A program made the translations under genes and the position numbers. Positions 12,622 through 25,700 of a stretch of 64,000 nt of DNA are shown in pieces. Origin of the DNA: Paragonimus skrjabini miyazakii (lineage: Eukaryota; Platyhelminthes; Trematoda; Plagiorchiida; Troglotrematidae); NCBI GenBank assembly GCA_014338405.1, contig JTDE01000133.1:195103-259102 (forward strand), in the 5' to 3' direction. The notes under the pieces are model-generated. The model ran no database searches and was not told the DNA's origin. It saw only the letters and a program-made list of their open reading frames with translations. Each line of letters opens with the position of its first letter. Positions within the stretch are counted from its first letter, which is position 1.

Positions 12622-12840
12622 GTCTACCATGACCACAAATCCACCGGATCAATGGCCAACCTGCGTGGTCAAACCAATGGACGAGAGTGATGCAATGAAC
12701 CAAACAAACTATCACCAATTGATTGAACAGTGATTTGGTTTCCCTTAAATAAGTCCGATCGACATCTCGATCAAACTTTATTAACTCCTTATATAAGTTT
12801 ACCGGTCTGAGGATGAATTATCAAAACTGTATGTTCACCT
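12622..12840 (-). repeat. Right arm of the 219-bp long inverted repeat
   Basis: Reverse-complement partner of 11925-12143, same length, about 97% identical. The arm ends in GTATGTTCACCT, mirroring the left outer end. Confidence 0.9.
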
Positions 12841-15575
12841 CCGTTTTTATTGTCAGAATTGCCTAGAATTCTTCCTGTACGCTCATAGTAAAATTGTCAG
12901 CTTCAAGAAGTTAACCGTAGGTGAACAGCACATATTTAGTCGAAAATGTTTTCACTGAGATATGCATCAATTCAATCTGACAGTGTGGCTACCACTATGG
13001 CTAAACCAATTCAGTTCAACTCAAGCCAACACTTTGTTAGCCTAATAGGTGCAATCATGTGAGTAGCCCAGACAGACGATTTCAAAACAATCTTTGTTTA
13101 AAGTGTAATAAGACGCTGATTAAAAAAATTTATTCGAAGGTGGGTGAACAGTTCGGTAAACATCTCTGACGTACCACTGAAAAATTGAGACTAATACGAA
13201 AGAAATGATTATACACAATCGTACACTCCGCTAAACAATTACCTAGCTGATGATTTTGTTGACCAACATGTTAATCCAAAATACATTTATGGAAGCAACA
13301 GCTTTTCATGCAGACAGATGCTTGTTGGTTTTCAATGGTTAAATAACCTGTGAATGGATGTCAGAAACAAGATGTGACGAACAAGCTAGTTTTCGGACAC
13401 TGACCATCAAACTTTATTCAAACACGCAAAGTTTATATGAAAAATTGCTGTCAGGGTGAAACAAACCAGCTGAGTAGCAGGCTCAAATCAAGCAAACCGT
13501 GTTATAGATATAAATTCAGGCAACGCTCTTACACGGTTACGTCTCAATTATGATGGAACTGAGAACGTGTGATTTAGATCGATCACGATTTCCGTTGCCG
13601 GTCAAGACAAACGTAAACGGTTTTACATTTTCCAGTTCCCATCTTCTCTAATTTAGTTCTGTCACACTGTGTAGTTTTCATTTTATTTATATACCTAAAT
13701 TATTGTGTAAAACAATTTCAACATCACTGTATAGCTTGGTGAAAGATGTATTGATTTTTCCTCAGTTTCTGTGTTGCTAAGCCTTAATCTTCCTTCAGGA
13801 AGCATTTCGAGATAGTATTGCTATCTTAGTATCGACAGCAGATGTTTTAGTTATTGAATTCAGTCTCTAAACTCATTGCGATGGTGACGGATTAACTTCA
13901 GACAGCTCCAAAATCTTTTTTTTTTCAATTAAACTTCTAAGTCCAGTTACATAATTTTACATCGCGAATGACAAAGCTTAGAACCCAACGGCAACACTTG
14001 AAGCCTTTTACTCGGATGCAGTGAGAAACTATTGTGAATATACCGTTTGAGATTGACTAGCTAGTTGGTTTCGCCAGATCAATCTGCTTTAATGATATGA
14101 CTTGTTTTTTAACAGTTGTCTATTTTCAAAATCCGTTGAAAGTACGTTTCTCAATCAACATTTATCTTGGACGTCAGCCGATGCAGACAATTTACATAAG
14201 TTGCAAGATTTGTGTTACTCACAGAAGAGTTATTTCTAGTGGACTCTCGTTTATTAAACGCGTGTCTCAGAACTATGGTTATAGTGCCAGTGAAACGGTT
14301 TCTCCTCACGATTGCCCAAACATCCCTTGAATACAATAGGCTTCAATCCACTTGTCCAAGGACTGAATTGTAGCTCTTGCCTACACCGTTTCCGTGATAT
14401 ACAGTTCAGCTTTGTTAGGTCAGCGCAGTTTAGTTGATTAACCGGAAGTTATGAGAACGACAAAGTAGCGAACAATATTTTTTTCCTGTGCTTGATCATC
14501 AAGCTAATTACAACACAATATATATGAAAAACAGTAACTAGGGTGGGTCAGAAAAACTGTCAATAGAGATTACGGATGGCGTGTTTGTTATGAGTTACAC
14601 AATCACTGTTCCACCTCGTGGGCTTCATTGATTGTGGGCCAGGGGAAGTTATGTTTCCGCACGAACTTCTTCTAAGCGCAGAGGGGAGGGTAGCGCAAAC
14701 AGATTTTTATTAAGAATAATTTCAACGTTCAGTCTTCTATTCGAGCATTTCGTTAAACAGCGCCCTATGAGATATACAAGGAGTTCCGTATTACTCATTT
14801 CTAGGGTTGTTTTTAGTGTCCCCGGTCAGGTGTGCAAAAGCAAACCTGTGGTAGAAATATACTCCGAGCAAACTTTGTTAAAAATAGACCACCGGAAACT
14901 GGAAGTCGTGCTTTCACAACCGTACGATATGGCGAAATGGATGATATTCGTGGAATGCTTCACGTAAATCCAACGTCTGACTTCTGGCGATGAACTTTAC
15001 TAAGAAAAGTATTGCGTTCATTTGAGACCTACTCAAGAATACAATTAAGCAAATAGCGTGAAATATTTCATTAATACCATTGTCATAAAATTAATTTGCA
15101 GATTTAGATTAACAATCGGTATTCTTGTTGGTTGATATCAACTGTCACAATCAAAGTGTGGCCACCGACATGTTGCGTTGACTAAATGCTTCTTCCCTTC
15201 TGTAGAAAGTACTCTGAAACCCAACCCGATAACAGTCTGATTTTTAAAATGAGAATCGTATATGAATCCTGTCATTAATACCAGAAGAACCAACGTCTCA
15301 TTACGACACTTATTATTTTGGCAAGTTAGTCCATTTTCCCGGCTTTTTCTCTACATCAGTTCCGTTGACTGCTTATATTGTTGTTTACTATGAAATCCGA
15401 AAATATGCTAACATTCAAATTATTAGTTTTTTCCGCAACTGCAACTCCAACCTGAATAGCACCTAGACCAATTGAGCGGTTCTGAAACGTGATTTGAGAG
15501 ATCCGTTGCAAACGCTTTGAGGTGACTTATTCGCTAGTCAACACGCACACAGATAAAATCATCTCCGTCACTGTA
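12841..15575. other. No gene recognised
   Basis: Unassigned. It contains a short poly-T tract near 13.92 kb and a 111-codon plus-strand frame (14632-14967) without a recognisable domain. Confidence 0.45.
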
Positions 15576-15599
15576 TAAACAACGTAGCAGCGCGTTGAA

Positions 15600-15955
15600 A
15601 GCCGTGCCATTTTCGTGCTAGATAGGGGCCCGGCAGCCAACACTAATCACCACCGCCCGTTTAGTGAGCAAGACTGCTGACACAGGCGGGTGGGCACAGC
15701 AACAGTACCAAAATACGTGGGAATTTTCGCGTCCTTAAACTAAAAATACATATCGAAGTCGATCTACCGCGAGTGCATCAATGTCGACTGCCTTGGCCTC
15801 TCCAGAGAGCAACCTGTCGAAACACATTGGTTCCAGCTATCGTGAGGAAGTTGCTCCACTCAGTTTCACTAACGGAGCTGAAAACGAACCGTAGACCATC
15901 CGATCGCACGCGTGTTTCTAGGACTAAGCTGCTCTAATCAAACGATCGGCATGGT
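15600..15955 (+). other. Candidate first exon/promoter region of an unidentified gene
   Basis: This block is visibly richer in G, C and CpG than its surroundings. It holds a 37-codon ATG frame at 15781-15894 (beginning MSTALASPESNLSKHIGSSY) and ends at a good 5' splice-site match, ATG|GTGAGT, at about 15955. A plausible reading is a 5' exon with an upstream ORF whose main start codon abuts the donor, but no downstream exon could be tied to it. The protein frame is not recognised. CpG richness alone does not prove a promoter. Confidence 0.25.
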
Positions 15956-17019
15956 GAGTTAGCGCCTGTCAAACATTTTATGGTTTTACCCAATAACCGT
16001 TGAAAACGGTGCAAGCCCCAGTGCAAGCCTCAGTATCTTCTGAGAATGATGGTTGATGTCACTCGAGCGTATGCACGATTCAGCTACATGTACGCCCAAA
16101 TAACCTGATCAATAAGGTAATGGGTTCTGTCAGACAATAGCAGCGAGTCAGTTTAACATGCCACAGTTGTTGGTTCAGTTTAACAAGAGTTAGGGCTGAG
16201 TTTGCTTTTGCTTGAGAAGATTTCCAATCATATGCTTATGAGTATAGTTGTAGCCAAGTTGGGAGAGTTCTATTTATTGAGATAAGTTAAAATATCCGCA
16301 AGTTCCAACATATTACGTAGTTAATGCAAGGTTTACGTCTGGCTACAGCTGGCGTATGCAAATGAGTATTCACATCACTTCCGAGAGTCGTTATTATTAG
16401 CAGTCGACGTTGAAACAATGTTACTCATATCTACAGCATCAGTTAGTATTTTGTGAATATAGCCGTATACAGCGAAGTTGTTCTGGTAAGGTTTTCATGT
16501 TAGCGGTGATGCTAAACAATTGAAATACGGTGGGCATTAGTATGATAAATGAATATAAATTACTATGGTGTGTTTCAGAGCAAATGATTCAAAACTAGAA
16601 GGTTAAGATTTTTTAGAAGGTAACATGCATTCCCTCCAAGGTAGAGAGATCTTGCTGTGCTTAGACAATTTATGCACTCAATAGACATGCTGTCGCTTCA
16701 TATGCAATTTCAGAGGTCGGACCTTTCTCACAGCCAAAACAGAACAAAACAGTTAATGATCGAATTGACGAACCTGTTCTGCCAATGGAATGCCAAAATT
16801 TTGTACTGCTCCATAAATGCACTAAAACGACCAATATTATTTATTACTCAGTAAATGACGTTTTTTTGACACTGAACAGAACGGCCAAATATTTGGAAAT
16901 GTCCACAATACAAACAACAAAGGCTTGCTCAAAAATGTACAGGCTGTCATGTACTAATAAAGATGCTGACACAGATATGGAGCAAACCGTTAGGGACGAG
17001 TAGCCGGGAACTTGGTAAA
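15956..17019. other. No gene recognised
   Basis: Unassigned. Two overlapping short plus-strand frames (16657-16854, 16785-17003) have no recognisable features. Confidence 0.45.
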
Positions 17020-17240
17020 TTTCAAGTTGAACATTACTCGCATTCTATCACAGCCTCCGGATTGAAATAGACATTTAGCCAGCTTCTTTCGCAAAGAATC
17101 CTTAAACTGGAGATTTGCTCTCGTTGGAGCTCGTCAGTAGTGTACATCTTTTTACACGTTTGGGAGTCGAACTCCGGACAAGCATTCACGGGACAACTTT
17201 GTCCAAGAGGGTTGGCTGAGAAGTCTATCCAACTGTGAAG
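17020..17240 (-). mobile_element. Hammerhead-SINE copy, diverged
   Basis: Read on the minus strand: a tRNA-like B box GAGTTCGACTCCC, then ACACTACTGACGAGCTCC, a hairpin closing in GAGAGC, AAATCTCC, and the SINE tail TTTGCGAAAGAAGCTGGC and GGCTGTGATAGAATGCGAG. The ribozyme box CTGACGA is intact and stem II can form, but the guanine of the GAA box is missing and the 3' strand of stem I no longer pairs. The tail agrees with the 28.5 and 48.2 kb copies, confirming membership. Presumably transcribed by RNA polymerase III when active. Confidence 0.6.
17101..17145 (-). ncRNA. Decayed hammerhead ribozyme motif
   Basis: The minus strand has CTGACGA followed by a stem II hairpin, but the downstream GAA box has become AAA after GAGAGC and stem I cannot close. 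Predicted inactive. Confidence 0.4.
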
Positions 17241-19630
17241 GTTACGACAAAATGCGAGTAATTTTTAACTCAACCATCGTAACTTATGGTCGTAGTGTGT
17301 TCTTTTTTTCAAAAATGAACATGAATACTTCAGTGAATACAAAACTGACGTTCTTCGGTAGTAGTAGTACCAAAGGTCATAAGCCTGACTTTCTATGGTC
17401 CACTTACACGTTCCGGTAATAGTTGCGGTTTTCGAGATTAAACTAATGTAGTTTTAGCAAAATGTTGGCTTCTGGAGAAGATTCTGAAGAGGACCTTTTA
17501 ACCCTGAATAACATTACAACGATTCCACGTTTTCCGACAGATAAAAAATCATTACGCTCTATATTACGAAATGCGGTCTAATGGTATTAAATGTGTTCGT
17601 TAATCAAATTTGAATACGTTTATCATTCATTAACTTTTTTTCCGTATGCTGATCTTCGTGACGTTTAAATGCGTCCAATTCACGGTTAACTCCTTTAAAA
17701 GTTTTAAAAATCATGTCTTATTCTGTCACTACTATATCATACTTCATTGATTAAATTAGTCCGTATCTAGCGTTTTCAATAAAGTTGTCGCGGACGTGCA
17801 GATAAAATTCACTGATGAAATATTTACGACTGAAAATTCCGTCAAATTCATAAAAACTGAATTTCAGTATACAGAGTGGTTTTCGGATGATTTTAGAACG
17901 TGGCTGTTAGGATATTAGGCGACGGAAAAGCTAGTTGCACAAATAACAAACACGTCTTTTCTGTTATCGTGAATCCAGTCGATGATTACTTTAGACTGTC
18001 AATGCAATCAGATTGAGTTGGTAGGAGAGGATTGTTTGAGAGCCATAGTAATTGCATGAACTTTTTGAGCCCCGGTTGCGAGATAAAACTGCTACTGTCT
18101 CGAAGGTTGACAAGATATGGTATTTTATCCTCCACGAGGTAGTGGCATAAACTTGGTACAACAAGTGTAATGGCATCGTCGGGCTTGGTTTGCTGACTAT
18201 AATTCACCAGACGGGTCAGGTTAGATGAGTCACTGTTCCTTGTTATCCTGAATCCGCGCCAGACTAGAGGGTGTTAAGAAACATACATTAGCGTAACTAA
18301 TACTCAGACATCTCTAACATACTTCTCACTCATTATTATTCATCCACGTAGACGGATACGAATCTGAAACATGACGAAAATAAGCGCATTTATTTTAATG
18401 TAAATCCCACTGTCGTTCTCCTATGTGTAGCATGACAAACACAGTATAGAGAATAAGCACGTTTTCAGTCATTAACCATCCGGCTAAATATAGCACATTT
18501 GTATTGCTGTGTTACAAAGGAGTCAGTAAGGTGGAGAGGCAATATAGAGACGGATGGTTAATAAGGCCAGTTAAATGACTGTCAAGTTGTAACTAAGTAG
18601 TTGAACGAGAGGTATTGACAAGCCTACAGGTTTAAGCGTGGTGTTCAAAAGCCCAAAATGAACGTTTCTGAGCGAAAAGAATTGCGTTGTATGGTTGTAT
18701 AGTTAGTTAAAATTCGAACCCAAACTCTTCCTGAAAAATGTTGTCTTCTAGTTCTTTTTTCACTAAAGTCGTTCACAGGTGTATTATGAAAGCTTCTGTT
18801 GGATGTGAGCTTGAGTCTAATATTCAACCGGCAAAGCTGCATGCACGCAATGGTGTGAGCTGAAATGAGTAAGTTATCAAGATGCATCGAATCTCATTTA
18901 TTGTCTAATTAATCGTTTATGGCTACATTTTGACGACCTGGCAAGTGAGATTTGGTAGACGACCATGTTTTGGTCCAGATTTGTCTAGCTACTTGGAAAA
19001 CGAACTGTTTACATGTGTCAGAAACATTGCCGTCCTTCGGTAACACAGACTTTTGCACCCATTTAAGCACATTTTCCTTCATTCTGAAGATCGAGCATCA
19101 TTCGGTTCTGCTTATGTAACTTTTCCTGTAGTTAAATGCAAGTTGGTAAACACAGTGTGAAGTGACATCGATAGGCCATTTTCGTTTTATTGAAGACATC
19201 AATAGCCTTTGGGTCCGACCGATTACATGGAGTTCAGCCATAGTAAGTGTTTGATTTTATTTCTCGCTCTTTGTTTTCTATGAAGCATGGTGTTGTCACA
19301 TTTGGAAGGCAGTTATCATTACATTGTCTTTTTCCCACAGTAATAATCTTTTCGGATGATGTTTCATCGTCTGTTGCCTCTTTTTGGGAACGTTTTGAGG
19401 TGACCAGTTGATGGTAGAACAGAGGTTATCAAGTCTAGTTCCTCGATAAACCTGTCCTGATCACGGAATCGTTTTGCCTGAATAAACAGCGTAACCACCG
19501 GTGTTCGGTTAAGTTGGAATGATGCAAAACTGCCAAAGTTTAATTACTGATAGTATATCATGGACTTTCTGTAGATATCAATTTTGATCTGACAGTCTTC
19601 TTGGTGAACTGAAAGTATTTAGAAGAGACA
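17241..19630. other. No gene recognised
   Basis: Unassigned. A 39-codon ATG frame at 17462-17581 (starting MLASGEDSEEDLLTLNN), preceded by TTTTAG, looks protein-like but is too short to judge. Overlapping minus-strand frames at 18.0-18.2 and 18.65-18.89 kb have no motif. Confidence 0.4.
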
Positions 19631-19634
19631 ATTG

Positions 19635-19740
19635 TAGGAAGTCTGGACCTCGGCTAGATTCGAACCAGCGACAGAAACAACGTGCCAAAACGCGGTAAAT
19701 GCTCTACCGGCTGGGCTACAAAACCACGCCGGAAGCTCAG
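19635..19740 (-). mobile_element. tRNA-derived SINE, second family
   Basis: On the minus strand this reads GTAGCCCAGCCGGTAGAGC (polymerase III A box) and, 31 bases later, GCTGGTTCGAATCTAGC (T-arm with B box GGTTCGAATC). The T-arm pairs and a wobble-rich acceptor stem is possible, but no anticodon stem forms in between, so this is a tRNA-derived SINE head, not a working tRNA gene. Similar units lie at 36.6 and 60.7 kb. The extent of the non-tRNA body is unclear. Confidence 0.65.
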
Positions 19741-19744
19741 AAAT

Positions 19745-22490
19745 TTCACATTTGTACCTAGTTACCCACCCAGCCAACTGTGCCATATAGAACCCACCAA
19801 ATGAATTAAGTCGTAGTTGAGTCTCTTATAAATTATAAAATCTTGATACTGTTATTATCAGATATGTACGATACAGATATATACGTACATAGGAGGTATG
19901 AGGTTACATAAATTTCGGCAAACAAAAACCAGTCATAGTAACTTCATGAAAGAAATAGCTTCGTTTAGTAATCATGGTAAAAGTTTATCAGGTCTGTAAC
20001 GGTACCTTGAAGAAATACTAAGATATAGTACTGTTGTATCTTGTGTATACGGCCTACGAGCGCGTAAACAGATAACGGAATAACGGTTAATGGAATGGTA
20101 GATAACGGAACGATGTTCAACGGTTCTGAACAACGGACTACAAAATATGCAAGATTAATACGAATCTTCCCGGCCAAATCAACCACCCAATGCTAACGTA
20201 TGAACACAGAGAAAACACAGGCCTCCGGACAGAGCCACTTTATGTCACTCAATCCGAAGACCACACGGTCACAAACTAGACAACATTTAAAGGGTTTGTG
20301 ACCAATCAGAAAACAAGGACATAAGTGGACCAGACAAAGATCCAGACAGTACAGTGATGTCCAAATTAAAGGACGTGCGTGTGGGCCGGGCGCCAGAATT
20401 TTGCACAGAGGTTGAGAACGCATGTGATGGGGGAGGTGGCACATGACCGTGCCGACTATGAAGGTCACTACCATCAGTAGTGAGTTAGGCCATTGCGAAG
20501 TCAAATAGAATTGGGGAATTGGGTCCTTCCCCGACAAGTACATATTATCAGCTGATCCAAAGAAAGCTTTGGATAGAGCGAAAATTCCAGAATAACCTAT
20601 TTCGGTCAAATTTAGCGCACGATGATTTGTACATTTTCCTTAGTCCAGACGTTAGCCCACCCTTTGCATCCTCGTAGCTAGCAAGCATTGAGAGATACCA
20701 CTAGACTCGCAGTTCAGCGGGGCGTTTACTTGCCGAATATAGTGAGTATGATGATGCCGTCATTTGGGCAGACCGAGTATTTATCGAATTTTTATCTTCT
20801 TTGTGTCACGTTTGCTCATCTGTCTAAAGAAAACTTCATCTATTTAACTGCTGGCGCACGATTTTCATTTATTCTTCACTTATTGATTTGGCTGATGTTT
20901 AAAATCTCCCCAGTATGGTTTTGACGGGTCAATTATTGGAATTTAACCGCCTAACTTTTGTCTTCTTTTCAGAACTAATTACTCATCTGATTGCACTGAA
21001 TCATTTTTGGTCTAAGGCGGGGTTGTCGTCCAAATTGACTCATAGTAGCAAATCTGAGAATGTAAAACATTAGGCCAAATTTTCCGAACAGAGTGTAAAG
21101 TGCAAATATCTAAGCCTGTTGAGACTATCTAGCATGTTTTCGGCACCTACTGAAACCCACTTAGTATGTCAAGAGTAAAAGCTTCTACAATTTTGGATCA
21201 CACCATCTCAAACCACAAGGGAATTTCGACCATCCAGCAGTCAGCGTTTGCTGTATATTTTATTTAGGTTTGCCACACGACGTGTTCGTGATATAGGTAT
21301 CTTCATTTCAACCCTCAAAGGCAAAAGCACAGTCTTTCGCTTGTTGCAATATCTACTTCATGTTTAAGTTTCGAATGTTTTATTTATCGTGTCTATGCCT
21401 ATCAGACCTTAACTTTCACTACGAAATCAGCGTCAGAATAGTCAGTCAAGCAATTTTAATCCCAGTTTTGTAGATTGGAAGAATACGTCACGTTAATCCT
21501 TGTTCATAGTAAAACGCTCAGCAAACATTTACCTTAAATGTTTCACAACCAAATGGACACCATTTGGATAATGCCTGTAAACTTTGGTCTGGAGTCTCCG
21601 GAGAATCTGTTACCAAATATGAAGAAATATCTATTTCAAGGTCATTCATTATCTTTATCGTACAATCAGGTGCCAGCCATGTGTTACTTAGTTCATGCCC
21701 AGACTACTGGCAGTGCAGCATGATAATCACAATATCTATTCAGTGATAGCATAGTCAGTACAAACAGCACTTGACATCCACATGACCAGATACCGTTCTA
21801 TGAGTGCACCGGCCTAAAGGTGCAATGATAACCTGCTACTGGAAGGGCAACTTTTTGAGGGTATTATACGTATTCTTGCAAAAGATTCTGCTTCCATAAA
21901 GGCTGTTCACATAAACTTTAACCTAGGGCAATTCAGTATAATTTGTTTTTGTCTCTACACTCGACAGACGTTCCACTGTTAACAGCGGAAGTGTTGCTAA
22001 ACATAGGTTAGCCGGCTACTTTTTCTGCAGGTCTATTTAATAAATTAGATAAAGACAATTTAACGGAAAGTCTGCAACCAGAGGCTGTATCGATCACGAG
22101 GACTCACTCCTTGAAACAGACAATCCACAACGCCCACATCAGTCGTAACTGCTTTGGTATAACTTTACCAGCCCATTACGGTACCTTTTTGCACTTTAGG
22201 TTACAAACTGGAAGCAATGAGCAGGCCGTTTGAAAACTAGTTTGTATGATGTAATTTTTGCCCGCAACACATTGTTAGGCACTGTTGGGCTGAAAACTAG
22301 TCAAGTCGATTGGCGGTAAACACTGGTTTACTTTTATACACTAGAGGTTTTGGTATGTAAGCATATGTTGATCACATTTCTTAACATGGACTAACAAGAT
22401 GTTCGTGCCATATACTCCTAAATTTTCTGAGGTATAAGAACAGTCTTCAGGTATTTACTGGAAATGTTTAATCCATCCTCTGCTCGGGGT
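19745..22490. other. No gene recognised
   Basis: Unassigned. Short GATAACGGAA-type repeats lie near 20.07-20.12 kb. The 138-codon minus-strand frame at 20193-20609 shows no family resemblance. Two overlapping plus-strand frames at 21.54-21.75 kb are likely chance. Confidence 0.45.
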
Positions 22491-22499
22491 TAGCTTTCC

Positions 22500-22760
22500 G
22501 ATAGTTAGTTGAATTTTACAGGTGAGTAAACCCTTCGTAGGTGGTTATGAAAGGCTATATCGTGGCGTCCCATTCACGAGCTGTTTATACAAGTATTTGG
22601 AAGAATCTGTGGTCTCTACTTCTTCGAGTATATGCCCATAAGCCCTATTCAGGGTGATGCTTTTGTTGCTAATCTGCATTTGTTGCCGCGGCTTCGCGGA
22701 TTTTTCACTTGAAATGGACAGAGTTTGAAAACCTTTATCTTGGTTCCGTCGCAATACAAA
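22500..22760 (-). pseudogene. Non-LTR retrotransposon reverse transcriptase fragment
   Basis: The minus-strand frame reads ITLNRAYGHILEEVETTDSS followed by KYL. In another frame about 25 bases further come WDATI and FITTYEGFT. In many Jockey/CR1/RTE-type elements the segment after the RT catalytic core has the pattern LHG-x-L-x-x-V-x-S-x-KYLGV, then WxxHIxxIxxKA, so this looks like that region with one frameshift and a stop. The catalytic core upstream was not found, so the copy is truncated. The family call rests on pattern memory, not a search. Confidence 0.4.
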
Positions 22761-22764
22761 AGAA

Positions 22765-25700
22765 CCAGTGCAAAGTTCAATTATAATTTAACCCTGGGTG
22801 TGGTCAGTGGAATGTGTCGTAACAACAAATCACGCAGGTTAAATGAAGAAATCAGATATCCTAAACCATGTCAGAGTTTATCAAAATGTTTCTACTCTTA
22901 GTTGACTAAATGCTCAACGCAGAGTGAACACGTACATTTTTCCGTGTTTTGATGCATAGGAAATAAGGAATCAAAGCCAGTACTTACGCATGAAACATAG
23001 AAATCAGATACAAACAATAAAAATTAGGGTGTTATTTTTCATGACCAAATTTTTTATCCTTTAGAACAGAAAATGTAAAATTTGCATTATCTACGGACGG
23101 TTATAATAATCCGATATCCCTTTACCAGCAACTCAGTTTAACGAGCAATCGAAAACCTTTTATCCTTTACTACTGATTACAAAGAATCGCACTCACTGGT
23201 TAATAAAATTTTGAGCGGAACAAGTAACAATTTACCACCGTTATATCACACCACAATTTGTCTTATTCACTTATCAGTGCTGAAGATCACGGATTCGTGT
23301 TTTTGTTACCGTAACCAATGGTTTGTAAAGGTAAATCATCAGCCAGTTTGTTTTTATTTGAAAATAACACTGACATTGTATTCGGTTTGAACATCATGTT
23401 TTTGTCTCCTCTTTACGAGTAAATATTTTTAGACCGAACATAATATAGCAATGTGGCTTAGATTGGATTATAGCGGAATATCAAACGTGTCTTTGCTTAT
23501 CTCTTAATAAAATGAGAACCAAACTACCGTAAATACAAACGTTACAAAAGAGCAAAAACCGAACTTACGCTTATGGGTTGCTTCGGCTTGTCAGCAAAAA
23601 TGTATTCTTCTCAAACTTTCTTAAATGGACTGTAACCCCGACAAAGTGTGTTTAACGACTCCGAATGTTTGAAAATTTTGGCCCATAAATATTTATTGAT
23701 AGACGCTACTTTGTAAACAAAAAATGGCAGTCGCGTAGGTTTGCAAATCAGACTATCATTGTGGAGACCGTAAGTCTGTTGTCCTGATCTACGATATCGG
23801 TCAATTTCTCCGCATAGAATTTTGATGGTTGCGTTATTTTCAACTGTCGGAAAACACCACCGTCATGCACACATCTATTTTCTGTCAAACCCTAAATATC
23901 TTCCTTTCTTATAACGCCAATTTGCTCAGAAAAATCCACCTTTTCCTGAGTTTAAGTCATCGTTCTTCTTACCTAGAATGTAAATCTCATCGGATGGTCA
24001 TTTGTAATACGACGTTGAAGTGTACGTTCTGCCAATTCATACATACATTTTTAATGACTGGCAAAGGGAACGCGTTTTCTGGTGAACAGAAATATTTCTC
24101 CACAAAAACCCGTTTTCTATCCATCGGTGAACTGTTATTTTCTCTTGTCAAAAGATAAAAGATTATAGGGAAAAAAGTAGACAAGTTTAATTCCAGTGTT
24201 TACCTACCATGTAAATGTGCTACTATCAGAGTTAATTCCCGTAAAACAATTAGCAGGGAGCTGAAGATTTGGATACTAATGGATGCTAGCATGTAACATC
24301 CTTTCATCGACATAAAATAAAAATCACAGGGATGATTGAAAAAAATGAAATAAAGCAAAAGTTATAGAGCACGTTTGTTTGACTATGAAATTTATTTAAA
24401 AAGTCAACTGCGAACGATCGCTTTTGCACAAAACTCATAACTCGTCATGTTGAGGCACAAATAAAACCAAACGCTAAAATTTCCATTGGATTAAAAGAAA
24501 ACAATTCATTGGGTATCATCGTTATGGGTAAGAAATGTTATACTCAGAGGATACTGTTCATAGCCGACTCACTTCCACAAGTGAGTAAGTAATATTGAAT
24601 AAGCCGGTATTTTGATATATCCATCCTGCATAAAATGAAGGTTCCGCCCAAAAGACCTCATTGACACGTTAGGTTTGACTGAAGGCTTCATTCGAATGAA
24701 CGCAACAGATGACTGTCGGTGTTCAAATGATGTTTATTGAACGAGTACATTAGTGTGTTCTCACGAAGTGACGGAATTCATATGGAAAACAATTGAGTCT
24801 AAGGGTTCTGAAGTGGCCAACTGACACTATTATTATTACCATGCACAAAGCGCGTCAGCCTTCATTTCCGTAATACCTTTTACGGACTAACTGATGGAAT
24901 GAGTACGAATGGCCCTCTGCGTTTAATAAATTTTGAATTTACAAACTTCACACAAAACACCAATCCTGAATTAGTCGAATGAAATCACCAGAACCATTAC
25001 AGTATCACTTCTGAAGACGTTCGGAAAGTATGAGTAAAACTCAGAAAAGATTGCAGCTGTTTATCCATAAGTTGATCATTTCTTATGTTAAGATAATGAT
25101 ACAGTCGCGAGCAGGGGGTACTTCATGAAAACGTAAGTGTAGTCTAACTCCAGGTTGTGAATGTATGCAGAACAGAAAAACTTCAATAAAACTGAAACTA
25201 GCATTTATTGCTTGTATTAAAATAGCTAGCTGAAACTTTGCTAAGAGTACAAAAGTTCCAATTAAATGTATGGCATTTGCTTCACTTAAACTGAAGTTTC
25301 TCACTACTTATTGATTACTCAGTATTTCACTTTTTCACCAACTAGTTTTACGTACATGTATATTTATTTGGTGTCGGAGGGGCAATAGGAGGTGTCGTTA
25401 TCCGTCAGCTTAGTTTAAATTTATACGTAAGTTTACCTGACACAATATGACACACCTTTATGGTGGGGAAGCGCTCAGCTTCCAGTACCGATACGCTTGA
25501 ATTCACGTTAGTTTTGACACAATGTAAACGATAATTATGACTGATGCGTTGTAAATTAGTCCCGTTTGTAATTACACGGATAAGAAAGTTGTAATGTTTT
25601 GACAGTATGGCCACAGGAACGTATCATACTGTATCATATGCAATTACCAGTGTATAACAGTTGACGTGTTAGACATTTACTGCGCGGACTTAACAGATCG

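Larger units (their letters stand above)
11925..12840. mobile_element. Fold-back element or inverted duplication with a PLE core
   Basis: Two 219-bp inverted arms enclose a 478-bp core (12144-12621), 916 bp in all. Long terminal inverted repeats of this size are typical of Foldback-like or other non-autonomous DNA transposons, but no target duplication is evident at the outer edges (ATAT on the left, CCGT on the right). No transposase is encoded. The left part of the core is PLE reverse transcriptase remnant and its right part is unassigned. Alternatives are a local inverted duplication of a 219-bp segment inside a PLE, or a DNA transposon that captured PLE sequence. The transcript would fold into a long hairpin. 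Confidence 0.6.

Noticed and set aside
19635..19740. Functional tRNA gene
   Set aside because: Good A and B boxes but no anticodon stem and a wobble-only acceptor; better explained as a SINE head, with sister copies at 36.6 and 60.7 kb.
20193..20609. 138-codon minus-strand frame with hydrophobic stretches
   Set aside because: Looks membrane-like only because of base composition; no family pattern found.
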